Both the position numbers and the translations under genes were made by a program. This document shows positions 1 to 9,787 of a stretch of DNA of 64,000 nucleotides, piece after piece. The notes under the pieces are model-generated. The model saw only the letters and a program-made list of their open reading frames with translations. It was not told the origin of the DNA and ran no database searches. Origin of the DNA: Blepharisma japonicum (lineage: Eukaryota > Ciliophora > Heterotrichea > Heterotrichida > Blepharismidae); NCBI GenBank assembly GCA_949751835.1, contig CATKHK010000036.1, positions 248,001 to 312,000 of the forward strand, in the 5' to 3' direction. Positions within the stretch are counted from its first letter, which is position 1; each line of letters starts with the position of its first letter.

Positions 1-141
1 TCTCAACTAAAATGCAAGAATATGCACATTGAAATAAATGTAAATGAGATTGCTTTTGAAAGGAGTGACTATTATGGAGCTCAAATTGGCGAGATTGATG
101 AAATAAAATCAATTGAAAGTGGGCAATTGGTATATAAATAA
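1..141 (+). CDS. 3' end of an unknown protein-coding gene
   Basis: Frame 1 is open from the window edge to a TAA at 139-141 and gives the last 46 residues of a protein. The visible part is mixed polar and hydrophobic (it contains NVNEIAFERSDYYGAQIGEID) with no family signature I recognise. The 5' end lies outside the window. It is called a gene because the frame is open from the edge and the composition looks like protein in an otherwise stop-rich, AT-rich context; there is no other support. Confidence 0.45.
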   Translation, partial: SQLKCKNMHIEINVNEIAFERSDYYGAQIGEIDEIKSIESGQLVYK

Positions 142-414
142 TACATTTTATACAGATGGATAATTTAAAAGGTAATTATAATTTATTGCATTTATTTAAG
201 CCCTATTAAATATCATAAAATAAAATAATATTAAACGCAATCTGCATTTGATAAAATAAGTAATGAATAAATAAAATAAAATCAATTTCCTTAATTTGTT
301 TTATGCCTTCATTAATTTATTAGTACTTTATCTTAAATTTTGGCAAATTTATTACTATCTCAAAATTTTATTAATGGCTTATTTATCCTTAAATAAATGT
401 CTAATAAGAGTTAA

Positions 415-1143
415 TTAATATTTAGCCATGAAATGACGAGATGGGTAGTAATAATTAGGTCCAGGACTTGATGTCTCATTTAAATAAGAATATCTTTTGC
501 TGTTCGATGGAATTATTACTTTAGGAGAATGTCCCTTTATTTGATTTTCATCATATGAATAGGCTGCTGGTCCTGGGCTTTTTAAATCGACTTCAAGGAG
601 TTTTCTTTTTGCAGTAGTGAAACTTCCACAACCAGTTATATTACTAAACTCTGAAAAATGAGAAGATAATTGTTTTGATCTTGACAGGTCAATTCTACTT
701 ATTGAACTGTGCAAATTTTTACTTGTCTGGCTTTGAGACAAGTCTGGGGATGGTATGACGTTTAAAGGTGTTCTACTTTTGCTTGTTCTTATTCTATTTT
801 TTAAATTTTCCTTTCTTTGAGCTACCAAACTCATCAGTGAGGTAGAATTTTCAGGAATTCGACGTGGACTTGTAACTGAGTTATCGACTGATACTCGAGT
901 TTCTTCTGATCCATCATTTAGTGATGGCTCAGTCAGTTCGTCGATTAAACTGCAAACTAATTGTTTTAAAGGTTCTTTTAAGCTTGATCTATTTTGTCGT
1001 AAATCATTGCTGGTGAGTAAGCTAGCAAATAAAGACTTAATATGATCAAGTTCTCCAGATCTGGATAAATGTTCTTTTAATTCACTTTGCGTTATGAATT
1101 GATTGCTTTGCTGAGAATCTATATATGGATTCGCTTCAGACAT
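415..1143 (-). CDS. Sperm-tail PG-rich (SHIPPO)-repeat-like protein
   Basis: A 242-residue, Ser-rich hydrophilic protein without membrane segments. Two short Pro-Gly-Pro motifs near the C-terminus (SPGPAAYSYDE about residue 190, SPGPNYYYPS about 228) match the core of STPGR/SHIPPO repeats, found in proteins lining microtubules in cilia and sperm tails. The N-terminal half is low complexity. The start is the first ATG (MSEANPY), with the stop TAA at 415-417. Only two repeats are visible, so family membership is likely but not certain. A role on ciliary or cortical microtubules is inferred from the family alone. Confidence 0.6.
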   Translation of the reverse strand: MSEANPYIDSQQSNQFITQSELKEHLSRSGELDHIKSLFASLLTSNDLRQNRSSLKEPLKQLVCSLIDELTEPSLNDGSEETRVSVDNSVTSPRRIPENSTSLMSLVAQRKENLKNRIRTSKSRTPLNVIPSPDLSQSQTSKNLHSSISRIDLSRSKQLSSHFSEFSNITGCGSFTTAKRKLLEVDLKSPGPAAYSYDENQIKGHSPKVIIPSNSKRYSYLNETSSPGPNYYYPSRHFMAKY

Positions 1144-1320
1144 TTATATTATGAATTTGGGGAGTTTTTGGAAAACTATCTGTTTAAATATTTATCTCTA
1201 GAATTTTCTGCCCATCAAAGTAAATTTTGCTATATAAGTTTGCTATTTTACATAAACACTCTTTAGTCATCATATTTTTAAAATATAAAATTAATTAAAA
1301 TGATTTATGAGAGAAATTCT

Positions 1321-1905
1321 CTATAATATCCCAACTTTGTTCTCAGCAGTTTCAAGCTCTTTAGAAAATTCATTAAATCCTTCTTCGTGATGGATCAGAA
1401 TATGGCTTTTTAAAGTGTATTTTTCTTTAAACATTTTTTCACAAAATGGGCATTGCTCAGTCCTCTTATCACTATGTTTTAGCATGTGCTTTTTGAGGTC
1501 CGAAGGCGAATAATTTTTTTTATTGCAAATTGGACACACATGTTTCAGCATTTTATCTTTTTCATTTGGATTGTGGGTCTTTTTATGCTTATTTAGCTCA
1601 TATTTTCTTCTGAAACTGAGTGGGCACTCATCACACTTGTAAGGTCTTTCTCCTGTATGTCCCATCTCATGCGTTTTCAGCCTGTCCTTCTGGTAAAACC
1701 CTTTCCCGCAGTGCTCACAGATAAATGGGAAAATCCCATCGTGCCGATATTGGTGCTCAATCAGTTTAGCTTTTTGAGAAAATGCTTTATTACAAAGGCT
1801 GCATTTTCAGATTTTGTCTTTGGAGTGGGTTTGAAGATGCTGCATTAAGGCAGAAGTGCTTGATAATTTTTTGAAGCAATGCTCGCATTGGTTTCGGTCT
1901 TCCAT
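1321..1905 (-). CDS. C2H2 zinc-finger protein
   Basis: A 194-residue protein made almost entirely of C2H2 fingers. The frame runs through a TGA at 1807-1809 read as Trp (KIWKCSLCNKAF). Fingers start at CEHCFKK, CSLCNKAFSQ, CEHCGKGFYQ, CDECPLSFRR, CPICNKKNYS and CPFCEKMFKE, so about five to six fingers are present, with a classical TGERPYKC linker between two of them. This is consistent with a sequence-specific DNA- or RNA-binding nuclear protein. Start chosen at ATG 1903-1905 (MEDRNQ); an in-frame TAA lies 15 codons upstream. The 290 bp between this start and the next gene holds short protein-like open stretches in other frames, so a further 5' exon cannot be excluded. Confidence 0.85.
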
Positions 1906-2195
1906 TCTCTTATTTATAAGTCAGAGCCTAGCTGTAAAATTTCTTCGTTAGAAGATTGTAATTCAAACGGTTTATTCGCTCGAAGATATTTTTGGATTCA
2001 TCATTTTCTTTTGCAAATTTATAAAAATGGGAAAAGAAATGGAAAAATATTTGTCTTTTTGGCTATCAATTAGGACTTTGCCAAAATTTTATTGGCTAAA
2101 TCAATTAAAATTGCCCTATGGTTTTCAAATGACACAATGAGATTAAAGATAAATATTTATCACTATAAGATTGCTATATATGAATCAATATTAAC

Positions 2196-3596
2196 TTAAA
2201 AGACTACAGAAAATTGTGAAGAAAGCCCAAGCTCCATTGTTGCTAAGAAATCATCAAAATCTACTTTTCCATCTCCGTTCACATCCGCTTCTCTAATAAT
2301 GCTCTCCCAATATTCAGCATCAAGAGAGTTATCCTTTCCCAAAATTTCTTTTAGATCGCTAATGGAAATTACTCCAGTATTATTTCTATCAAACAGGTGA
2401 AAAGCATTTTCCAGCTTTTCTTGTTGTAGATATATACTTCTATCAAGTGTAGAAGCTAAAAATTCCGTATAATCAATTGTTCCATTTTTATTGACATCCA
2501 TGCTAGAAATAATGCTTTCAGTCTCATCTCCAAGCTCTGTTGAGAATTGCTCCAAGCCTTCTTGAAGTTCTTTGTATGATATACAACCTTTTCCATCTCG
2601 ATCAATTCGCATAAAAAGATCTCTAAGCCTTGAAATATCTTGCTCGTTGCATTGAGAAGCCACACAAAGTAAAATTGCTTTTCTGAACCTTCGAGCTTTA
2701 TTGAAATTTTTTAAAGATTGTGTATTAATATCAAGTGGAAATTCAGGAGAAGCCATCCCAGATAGTCACGGATGCTTTAAAGCTTGTTTAGCTGTAAATC
2801 TTAATCCAGGATCAGAGACAAGTAAGCTTCTAATTAAATGTTTTGCTGATGGTGAAACTCCTCGCCATTCTTTTCCTCTGAAGTTATAGCTTCCATTCAA
2901 AATCAGCCTAAAAGTTTCATTATCAGAATTCCCATAAAACGGTGGATATCCACATAGCATAATATATAAAATTACTCCAGCAGACCAATTATCTGTTGAT
3001 AATGAATATGAGCCTTTTAGAATTTCTGGGCTTATATAAAAAGGTGTTCCTATCCTAGTGTACATTAAATCCCCTTCATTAGTCACGAATTTGGCTAAAC
3101 CGAAATCAATAAGTTTCAATGGAGACTCATGATTTTTTTCAGAAAACATCAGATTTTCAGGCTTGATATCTCGATGACAAATGCCTTTAGAGTGCAAGTA
3201 ATTAATAGCAAGCATAAGCTGCCTGAACAGTGCGGCTGCTTCAACCTCGCTAAGTTTACTTTTTTCTGAAATATAGTCAAAGAGCTCTCCTCCTTCACAG
3301 TTCTCAAGGACTAAATAAAGGTTTCTTCTTTCTTCAATGATTTCGTATAATTTACATAAATTTGGGTGATCTCCTTGAATCATGGCGTTTATTTCGTTAT
3401 CTAAACGTTCTCGATTTTTTACACGATTTTTGTAAATATGTTTAACGGCTCTTATTTGATTTGTCTCAAGATTTCTTCCAAGATAGACAGAGCCATAGGT
3501 GCCATCACCAAGCTTTTTTGATAATTCATAGCGATCTCCAATTTTACCTGTGTAAAATTGGACAAAATTAGCTTTAGATAATGCTAAATTTTCCAT
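2196..3596 (-). CDS. Calcium-dependent protein kinase (CDPK)
   Basis: A Ser/Thr kinase activated directly by Ca2+, 466 residues. The kinase domain covers about residues 22-278: Gly loop GDGTYG at 30-35, beta-3 Lys52 in RAVKHI, HRD Asp143 in CHRDIKPEN, and DFG Asp164. A TGA at 2766-2768 gives Trp277 in the conserved KHPWL at the end of the kinase domain, joining it to the calmodulin-like part. Four EF-hand loops start near residues 332 (DRDGKGCISYKE), 367 (DVNKNGTIDYTE), 403 (DRNNTGVISISD) and 438 (DVNGDGKVDFDD). All have the acidic ligands; the last two carry Asp rather than Glu at position 12. No myristoylation site is present. All canonical catalytic residues seen, so it should be active. 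Confidence 0.95.
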
Positions 3597-4045
3597 TTTT
3601 AGATTATCTTAATCATGGATTTTTAAATCATTCTGTCCCCCTTGTTCAAAGGAAATTATTTGAAACTTTATTTAACTCATTAATATTTTAAATAGACTAA
3701 TAATCTATGCTATTTTTAGAGTAATTTTTTTGTGCATTATAAAGGAAAATAAATAATAAAATATTAATAAGTCATAATATTAGGCCCATTATTATCGAAT
3801 AAATAAACTTATAGAATCCCAAATTATATGTTGCTCGTATAATATGTTTTAGTCCTTTTTATTTTACTATATCATATTAGCAATGCCTAAAAATGTATAA
3901 TTATTATTTTTGGTAATTAAATAATTAAGCATAGTATATAAAATATCATCCATCTCTATATAAATACAGTGCGGTAGATGAAAAATTAATTATAATTTGA
4001 TTTATTAGACATTTACCAAGTCAATAAAAGTTTAAGAGCTTACAC
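3597..4045 (+). other. Intergenic, AT-rich, no feature seen
   Basis: About 450 bp between the divergent-side start of the CDPK gene and the 3' end of the PP2C gene. Very AT-rich and stop-filled in all frames; no RNA gene, repeat or intron-joined exon was recognised. Confidence 0.6.
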
Positions 4046-4963
4046 CTACATAGGATGCTTGAAGGCCACTATGATAACCGTCATATTATCAGACCCCTGA
4101 TTTTTCACAGCCTTATGAAAACAGTGGTCCAATAGGTCTTCAGCGATATTCCCTACTGGCTTCTTTCTTCTCAACTTCCTATTGACAAAATCCACAGCCT
4201 CTTGTGAAGTCACCATATCCCATATCCCATCACAGGCCAGGATTACAAAATTATCTTCTTCTGTCAGCTCCATTTCTCTAATATCAGGCACAGAAATAAT
4301 CATTTGCTTCTCAGGAGGTAGCTCTTCATTTGATTTAAAATCCAGATCTCCTATAGATCTGCTCAAATTCAAATTCCCCATGACTCTTCCTCGAAGAATC
4401 ATGCCCCCAGCATTTATTATTCTACTATTTTCTTCTGGAAGCTCAGGTTTATGGTCAATTGACATATCAATTGCCTGACCATTGCGACTTAAAACACATC
4501 GGCTGTCTCCTGCATTTGCTACAAATAATTTACTATCCCGGATTAAAGCTACTATAGCAGTACAGCCAGACATGATTTCCCTTTCAGTATCAACTGGGTA
4601 TCCATTTGGTATCCCTTTAGAAATTCTATAAAGCTCTTTTTGTCCATCAGGAGTACGAAGTAAGTCATCCATCCTCATATAGGTCTTTGCGAGCGCTTCT
4701 CGGATTCTACCTTTGTGATATGCCTTAGTTTGCTTGATTTCTGTGCAAAAATGCCGTGCGACATATTCAGAAACTTCACGACCGCGATGGCCATCGAATA
4801 CTCCGAATACTGAAGTGCGTTGATCAAGTAATAAATTCATCAGACGAGAGTCCTGCATGGAATCGCGGAAGCCTTGAGTATCAGCAGCCCCGAATCTCAT
4901 TCGAGGACTCTCGCCTACGTTAATATTTTTAGCAGTTTTGGGTAGAGAATGTCCTTGTCCCAT
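4046..4963 (-). CDS. PP2C-family protein phosphatase
   Basis: A metal-dependent Ser/Thr phosphatase, 305 residues, about the size of a bare PP2C catalytic domain. Motifs in order: DTQGFRDSMQD (28-38), metal-binding FDGHRG (56-61; DGHGG in most relatives), SGCTAIVAL, VANAGDSRCVL, LSRSIGD, ILACDGIWDMV and the terminal GSDNMTVIIV. The metal-binding Asp residues in DGH, CDG and SDN are all present. The protein starts MGQGHS, a good N-myristoylation consensus, so it may be membrane-attached. A kinase gene lies next to it, but there is no sequence evidence that the two act together. Confidence 0.95.
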   Translation of the reverse strand: MGQGHSLPKTAKNINVGESPRMRFGAADTQGFRDSMQDSRLMNLLLDQRTSVFGVFDGHRGREVSEYVARHFCTEIKQTKAYHKGRIREALAKTYMRMDDLLRTPDGQKELYRISKGIPNGYPVDTEREIMSGCTAIVALIRDSKLFVANAGDSRCVLSRNGQAIDMSIDHKPELPEENSRIINAGGMILRGRVMGNLNLSRSIGDLDFKSNEELPPEKQMIISVPDIREMELTEEDNFVILACDGIWDMVTSQEAVDFVNRKLRRKKPVGNIAEDLLDHCFHKAVKNQGSDNMTVIIVAFKHPM

Positions 4964-5293
4964 TATTTAATTTAATAAAATAATTTAACCATTATTCATT
5001 TGAAAGAATTTCTGAGAAGACAAAACAATTTAAATTTTAATTGAATTGCTGAAAAACTTTTTTCTTAAATTAAGTATTAATAAGATAAAAGAAAATGTCG
5101 ATTGACATTCTTTGAAATCTTAAAGACTTTAAAATTATTATAATTGATTTCATAGAAAAAATATTAATGAGTCCTTAATAATTTTGCTTAGCTTTATTTT
5201 TATCTCTTAATAAAAATGCAAGCTGCTGCAACTAAATATAGAGAACTATTAAGTATGCACTTGATATATAAAGGATCTTAAAGATAAAACATC
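4964..5293 (+). other. Intergenic between PP2C gene and 5S rRNA
   Basis: About 330 bp of AT-rich sequence between the PP2C start codon and the 5' end of the 5S rRNA gene. No open frame or RNA structure was recognised. It must hold the PP2C promoter on the minus strand; the 5S promoter is expected to be internal to the gene. Confidence 0.55.
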
Positions 5294-5412
5294 GTTGTCG
5301 GCCATACTATGCCTAACGCACCAGATCCCATCCGAACTCTGAAGTTAAGCGGCATAAGGCGAGGTTAGTACTTGGGTGGGGGACCGCCAGGGAAGCCCTC
5401 GTGCTGACAGCT
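5294..5412 (+). rRNA. 5S ribosomal RNA
   Basis: About 119 nt with the universal 5S hallmarks. The 5' end GTTGTCGGCC pairs with the 3' end GCTGACAGC. Loop sequence GATCCCATCCGAACTC, the AAGTTAAGC segment, and GGTTAGTACTTGGGTGGGGGACC follow in order. A TTTTT run at 5417-5421 fits an RNA polymerase III terminator. Only one copy is present and it sits between two protein genes, not in a tandem array. End positions are set by the terminal helix and could be off by one or two bases. Confidence 0.95.
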
Positions 5413-5494
5413 AATCTTTTTATTTTCAAGTTAAATTTATTTGCCTCTATCTAATTTTTTCAAATAGCTTCATTATTTAAATCTTTAGTATTGC

Positions 5495-6475
5495 TTAATA
5501 TCCTTTTTCTTTATCTACTATACTAGTAAATGGCTTCCCGCTAAGGAAATTTATGAGATGATTTTCAAAGCACCCAACACACAAGTCAGCTAAATCCACA
5601 ACCATATCAGCATTATGAGGAGAAATTATCAAATTTTTTGCAGTCCATAATGGAGAAGTTGGAGGTAAAGGTTCCGTCTTAAATACATCTAATGCAGCCC
5701 CACCTATTATATCATTATTCAAAGCATCTGCTAAGTCATCTTCATTTATGCTATTTCCTCTCCCTATGTTCACTAAAATCGCAGTTTTTTTCATCAATGT
5801 AAATTCTCTCATTGACATGATATTGTGAGCTGAAGGGTGATTTGGCATTGCCATTGCCAAAAAATCTGCCTGAGGAAGCACTTCATGAAGTCTCTGTGTC
5901 TCGATAATTTCATCAGCCCCTTCATCTGGCTCTGTAGCTGTTCTTTTTACTCCAATTACCTTCATTCCTAAACCCTTCCCAACTTTTCCTATTGATTTAC
6001 CTATTGATCCATATCCCAAAATTACTAAAGTTGACCCATATAGTGTAGGCATCAAGAAAGGTTTATACTCCTTATTACTTTTTTGAGTCTCAAGAATCGA
6101 AAATTTTTTATTGAAATAAAGCATTGAGGCTAGCACATATTCCATCAGCGAATCATTATATGCACCTTTTGAGTTGGTGAGAGGGACTGGACTTGCTTTA
6201 AATTCTGGAGTCATATATGCATCTACTCCAGAAGTAAATGAGTGAACCCATTTCAAAGGATTGCTGCGTAAAGACTCATTTAGAGTTGAAGAAGGACAGA
6301 ACAGCATGCAGAGAATGTCGGTACGTCCCCAATGGTCTGAATTTTGAAACTGGTTCAAATCATCGAATGTTTCAAGCTTTATATCGGGATATTTGGATTT
6401 AAATGTTTGGAGATGAGGGATGATGTAAGAATACGTTTTAGAAACCAAAGCAGATATAATATATCTTGCCCTCAT
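5495..6475 (-). CDS. D-2-hydroxyacid dehydrogenase family protein
   Basis: NAD(P)-dependent reductase of 2-oxoacids (for example glyoxylate or hydroxypyruvate), 326 residues, the usual family length. The Rossmann dinucleotide motif GYGSIG is at 154-159 and the three catalytic residues are visible: Arg239 (NIGRGN), Glu268 (KTEPLPP) and His287 (SPHNAD). A basic VIGVKRTA segment after the second strand suggests NADP(H) preference, which is inference. The first real ATG is at 6473-6475 (MRARYI); the codons upstream begin with TTG and are not needed for the fold. Substrate cannot be told from sequence. Confidence 0.9.
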   Translation of the reverse strand: MRARYIISALVSKTYSYIIPHLQTFKSKYPDIKLETFDDLNQFQNSDHWGRTDILCMLFCPSSTLNESLRSNPLKWVHSFTSGVDAYMTPEFKASPVPLTNSKGAYNDSLMEYVLASMLYFNKKFSILETQKSNKEYKPFLMPTLYGSTLVILGYGSIGKSIGKVGKGLGMKVIGVKRTATEPDEGADEIIETQRLHEVLPQADFLAMAMPNHPSAHNIMSMREFTLMKKTAILVNIGRGNSINEDDLADALNNDIIGGAALDVFKTEPLPPTSPLWTAKNLIISPHNADMVVDLADLCVGCFENHLINFLSGKPFTSIVDKEKGY

Positions 6476-6680
6476 TTTTATTTGCAAAATTTGTGCAAAT
6501 ATTTAAAAGTGTAATTAAATTTTATGGAAAACTTATTAGAATGAAATATTAAGAAAAATGATGATAAACTATTCTAAATAAAAACAAAGTTTGTTATTCA
6601 ATATTTTATAAAAATTGTAGATGATTATTAAATATGAAATTTTTTCCTTAAGTGATACATAACTTTAATCAATTATAAGT

Positions 6681-6956
6681 CTATCTTCTTTGAGTTTGAG
6701 AGCTTCTTCTTGCTTCCACTGCCTTATGGCACTCTCCAAGGTAGTGCCTTCCTTTATTGCAAAAAGAGCAAAAGCCTTTCTTGCAGCTGATACAGGCCAG
6801 ATTCTGAGCTTTATAATCTCCTATTAACACTTGAATACCTTGCTGAGGAGTATTGCAATGAGGGCATAGAGCAGTTGGGAATTGTTTATTCGGAATCGCT
6901 CTCTTAGTCTCTTCTTCTGAGTTAAAACCAAATGGGAAACCACCTGCGAGATTCAT
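6681..6956 (-). CDS. Small Cys-rich zinc-binding protein, unknown
   Basis: A 91-residue protein starting MNLAGGFPFGFN at the ATG 6954-6956. Cys/His pairs at CPHC, CISC, CSFC and a final HYLGECH suggest one or two zinc ribbons or a cross-brace zinc module. There is no signal peptide or membrane segment, and the tail is basic and Gln/Arg-rich. The spacing resembles part of an IBR/RING-between-RING or zinc-ribbon domain but is too short to assign. It is compact with clear start and stop, so it is likely a real small gene. Confidence 0.65.
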   Translation of the reverse strand: MNLAGGFPFGFNSEEETKRAIPNKQFPTALCPHCNTPQQGIQVLIGDYKAQNLACISCKKGFCSFCNKGRHYLGECHKAVEARRSSQTQRR

Positions 6957-7114
6957 TTTATTATTGCACAAACTATAATCATTTTACCCATAAAGTAATA
7001 TCAAATAAGCGAATTGTATTCAATAAGATTAAGCTATTATTTCGTTATTTAGAAATCCAAGCTTAAAGCCAGTAAATTAGCGAATATTCCATTATTTTAT
7101 TTATTAAATTTATT

Positions 7115-8698
7115 ATGAAGCAGAAAAAATTGTTATATATGGCAAAAATAATACCCAGCTATGCCCAAAGACTAGACCCTAAACTTTTTCTATCATATTT
7201 TAAGCAGCATTCTCAGAAGCTTTTTGAGTCTCCAACGGATGAATGCGCAAAGCAAAGCCTTCAAAATCTTATTACAAATTATAAACATCATCACATGGCT
7301 TATTACCAAGAACCAAATCTACTCAATAGATTAGCTTTCTGATACAATAAAGCGAATATAATTGATGAAGATTTTAGAAAGCTTATGGAAAATCATAAAA
7401 AAATAGCTGAAGAGCACAAAACGGGAACTCCTGAGGATCTTCTAGTTCACAGAGCAAAGCTTATAGCAGAATCTGCTAGCGCACACTCAATCAAGCCAAT
7501 CCAAAGAGATAAATCGAAAGCAATAGACCTAACAATAAAATGCAGTAATGAGCAGGAATTTTTAGACGCAGTCTTATCAACTAATGATAGTGAACAATTA
7601 AGGCAAATAGAACTTCAACTGCAAGATATAATTGAAAATTCAAATAACTATCAAATACTCTTAAGAGGAATCTATGAAATGTGCAGAAAAGGTTTTTGGT
7701 TTGATAGGCTAACTCGCAGAAAAATATGAGGAAAAATGATGACAGCTAACACTACTGACTTAAAAGACTTAAATAGCATCTTAAAAGTTCTCAATGATCC
7801 AAATTTCTTTAATAAACCCCCAGAACACTCATGAAAAAATTTCGAATTAATGATTTCTTTAAACTCTGGTTCCTGAAATCCAGCTCTTACAATGAGTGTT
7901 TTAGCTGATGGAACACTCCATAGCCCAATGCTGTTCGATAGGCTAATATATAGATGAGTGAATATGGTTGAAAGAGAAAATGACTACATAACATTTAGCA
8001 ATGGATTCTATGCTTTGGCAAGGACTAATTTTCTAAACCCTAATCTTTTAGATTGGTGTAAATTGCATATGAGAAAATTTGCTTCGAAATTTGATGTGAG
8101 TGATATTGTAATAATTTTGAGAGGACTAATATACCATGAATGCTATTGCCTAGAAACCTGAAATATTCTTCTTAATGAAATACTTAGTCATTTGTACACA
8201 AATCTGTCAGCAAGTAGCAAAAGGGATTTATCTCATATTTACAAGTCAATTGAAATTGACAAACCAGATGGTTATGTAGATCTTTTAGCACGATTCGAGC
8301 CTTATAAATCCAATTTATTCAGCATTTTTAAGTTCAAAAGAGCATCAATAGTGTCTCATACAGAAAAATTACTTGCAAAGGAGTTGAAGTCTCTTGGACT
8401 TGATTTTACTTGTTCAGAAGATATTGATGATTTTTATGAAGCTGATTTTATGCTGAAGGAAAAGCGTATCGTAATTGAAGTTTTTGGACTCCCATTTCAC
8501 ACAAACCAATATAATTTAGATATTGATATGAAAACACGTTTAAAATTGAGACATTTGAAGCGCCTAAACTGGAAAGTTATTGCAGTTTTTAGTTCAAAAG
8601 ACATAAAAATGAGACTTAGAGAAATAATTTCAATGATGGAAAAAATTAAGGAGCCTAAGTGTGCATATATTTTTGATTCAGAATTTAAAATAATATAA
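7115..8698 (+). CDS. RAP-domain protein, probable organellar RNA factor
   Basis: A single 527-residue frame running through several TGA=Trp codons (7340-7342, 7727-7729, 7832-7834 and others) to TAA. The last 110 residues match a RAP domain: EADFMLKEKRIVIEVFGLPFH, then TRLKLRHLKRLNWKVIAVFS, the Glu-centred IEV strand and Gly-Leu-Pro-Phe-His being typical. The upstream 400 residues are helical and repetitive in feel, as in FASTK/OPR-type RNA-binding proteins. Such proteins process mitochondrial or chloroplast RNAs; here mitochondria would be the site, which is inference. The start MKQKKLLYMAKIIP is basic and could serve as a mitochondrial targeting segment; a second ATG eight codons on is an alternative. 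Confidence 0.8.
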
Positions 8699-8990
8699 GG
8701 ATTAGTCAAAACATCATAAAGTATATAATTCTAACAATAAAATGTTTTAGTTATTTAGCATTAAAAGAAATAGACAATTAGGGACTTATTTATTATATAA
8801 CAGAAATTTTTATTATAACTCATGATATCTCTATAGCTACATCATAAGTGATTTAAAGAAGAAATTTAATCCAAACATCCAAAAAGTGTCTCAAATTTAA
8901 TAAAATCATCATATTTTCTATATCTAAATTTTGTGGTAATGAAATTCCTCCTCAAATGCACATATTAAATATAGCCTTATCTAAAATAAA

Positions 8991-9530
8991 ATGAAACGAA
9001 TCGCTCTTCCAATATTTTCTAAAAAATCTTCCACGAATCCTCTTGAATATGATTCATCTTCTACAGACCATCATGATATAACAGCTACAACATCCACATC
9101 TTCAGTAAACCATAGTCGCATTAAAGACCTCCCAACAAAGAAAAAGTCATCGAGGTCAATAATAAATTGCCAAAGTTTAAGTAATTTTTCAGATCTTAGA
9201 AGAGCTGAATTTAACCCTTCCGAGTTTGAAATTGCTCCAATTAAAGAAAATAATCAAGAAACTTCTTATGAGGAAGAAGACTCTTTGATACTAGAACTGG
9301 CTGAGTTTCTCAACAAATCTGATAAGGTAAGCACTCAGTCTAAGCTTGCTGATATAAAACCTATAATTCCTAAAAGAACTCTGAGTAAGAAGCTTTCTCA
9401 GCCAACTTTTAGGATAAAAATAGATAGTGGCAATATGAAAACAGCTCGTAAAAAAGCAACGAATATTGGCAATGAAGGTTTCACACAACTTTTTAGTAAA
9501 AGTGAAAGATCTAGACGAGGAGCTATGTAA
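8991..9530 (+). CDS. Unknown basic Ser/Lys-rich protein
   Basis: A 179-residue protein with intact start (MKRIALPIFSKK) and TAA stop. It has Ser/Thr runs at residues 10-55, an acidic patch (EEEDSLILELAEFL) near 95 and a basic C-terminus. No signal peptide, membrane span or recognised domain. It looks intrinsically disordered with one short amphipathic helix. I do not recognise the family. Confidence 0.6.
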   Translation: MKRIALPIFSKKSSTNPLEYDSSSTDHHDITATTSTSSVNHSRIKDLPTKKKSSRSIINCQSLSNFSDLRRAEFNPSEFEIAPIKENNQETSYEEEDSLILELAEFLNKSDKVSTQSKLADIKPIIPKRTLSKKLSQPTFRIKIDSGNMKTARKKATNIGNEGFTQLFSKSERSRRGAM

Positions 9531-9787
9531 TAAATTAGCCATTAAACCCCACTGTGTAATAATAGATAAGTTTATTTCATTATTTCTAATCTTATAATCA
9601 ATTTTCTTTATGTACCGTTCCATATCTATTTATTTTATTTGATACTAACTGAAATATCTTATCTATGCGTAGCAATATCAGTTCTTAATTTTTGATAAAG
9701 AATAATATATTGCTGTCAGAATAGATTTCTGGCAGCTCGTTAATAACTGTGAAAAATTAACAATTAGTCTAGTTTGAAAGGAACTAT

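Noticed and set aside
6476-6487. Dehydrogenase start four codons upstream
   Set aside because: The upstream codon is TTG; the ATG at 6473-6475 gives the normal family N-terminus.
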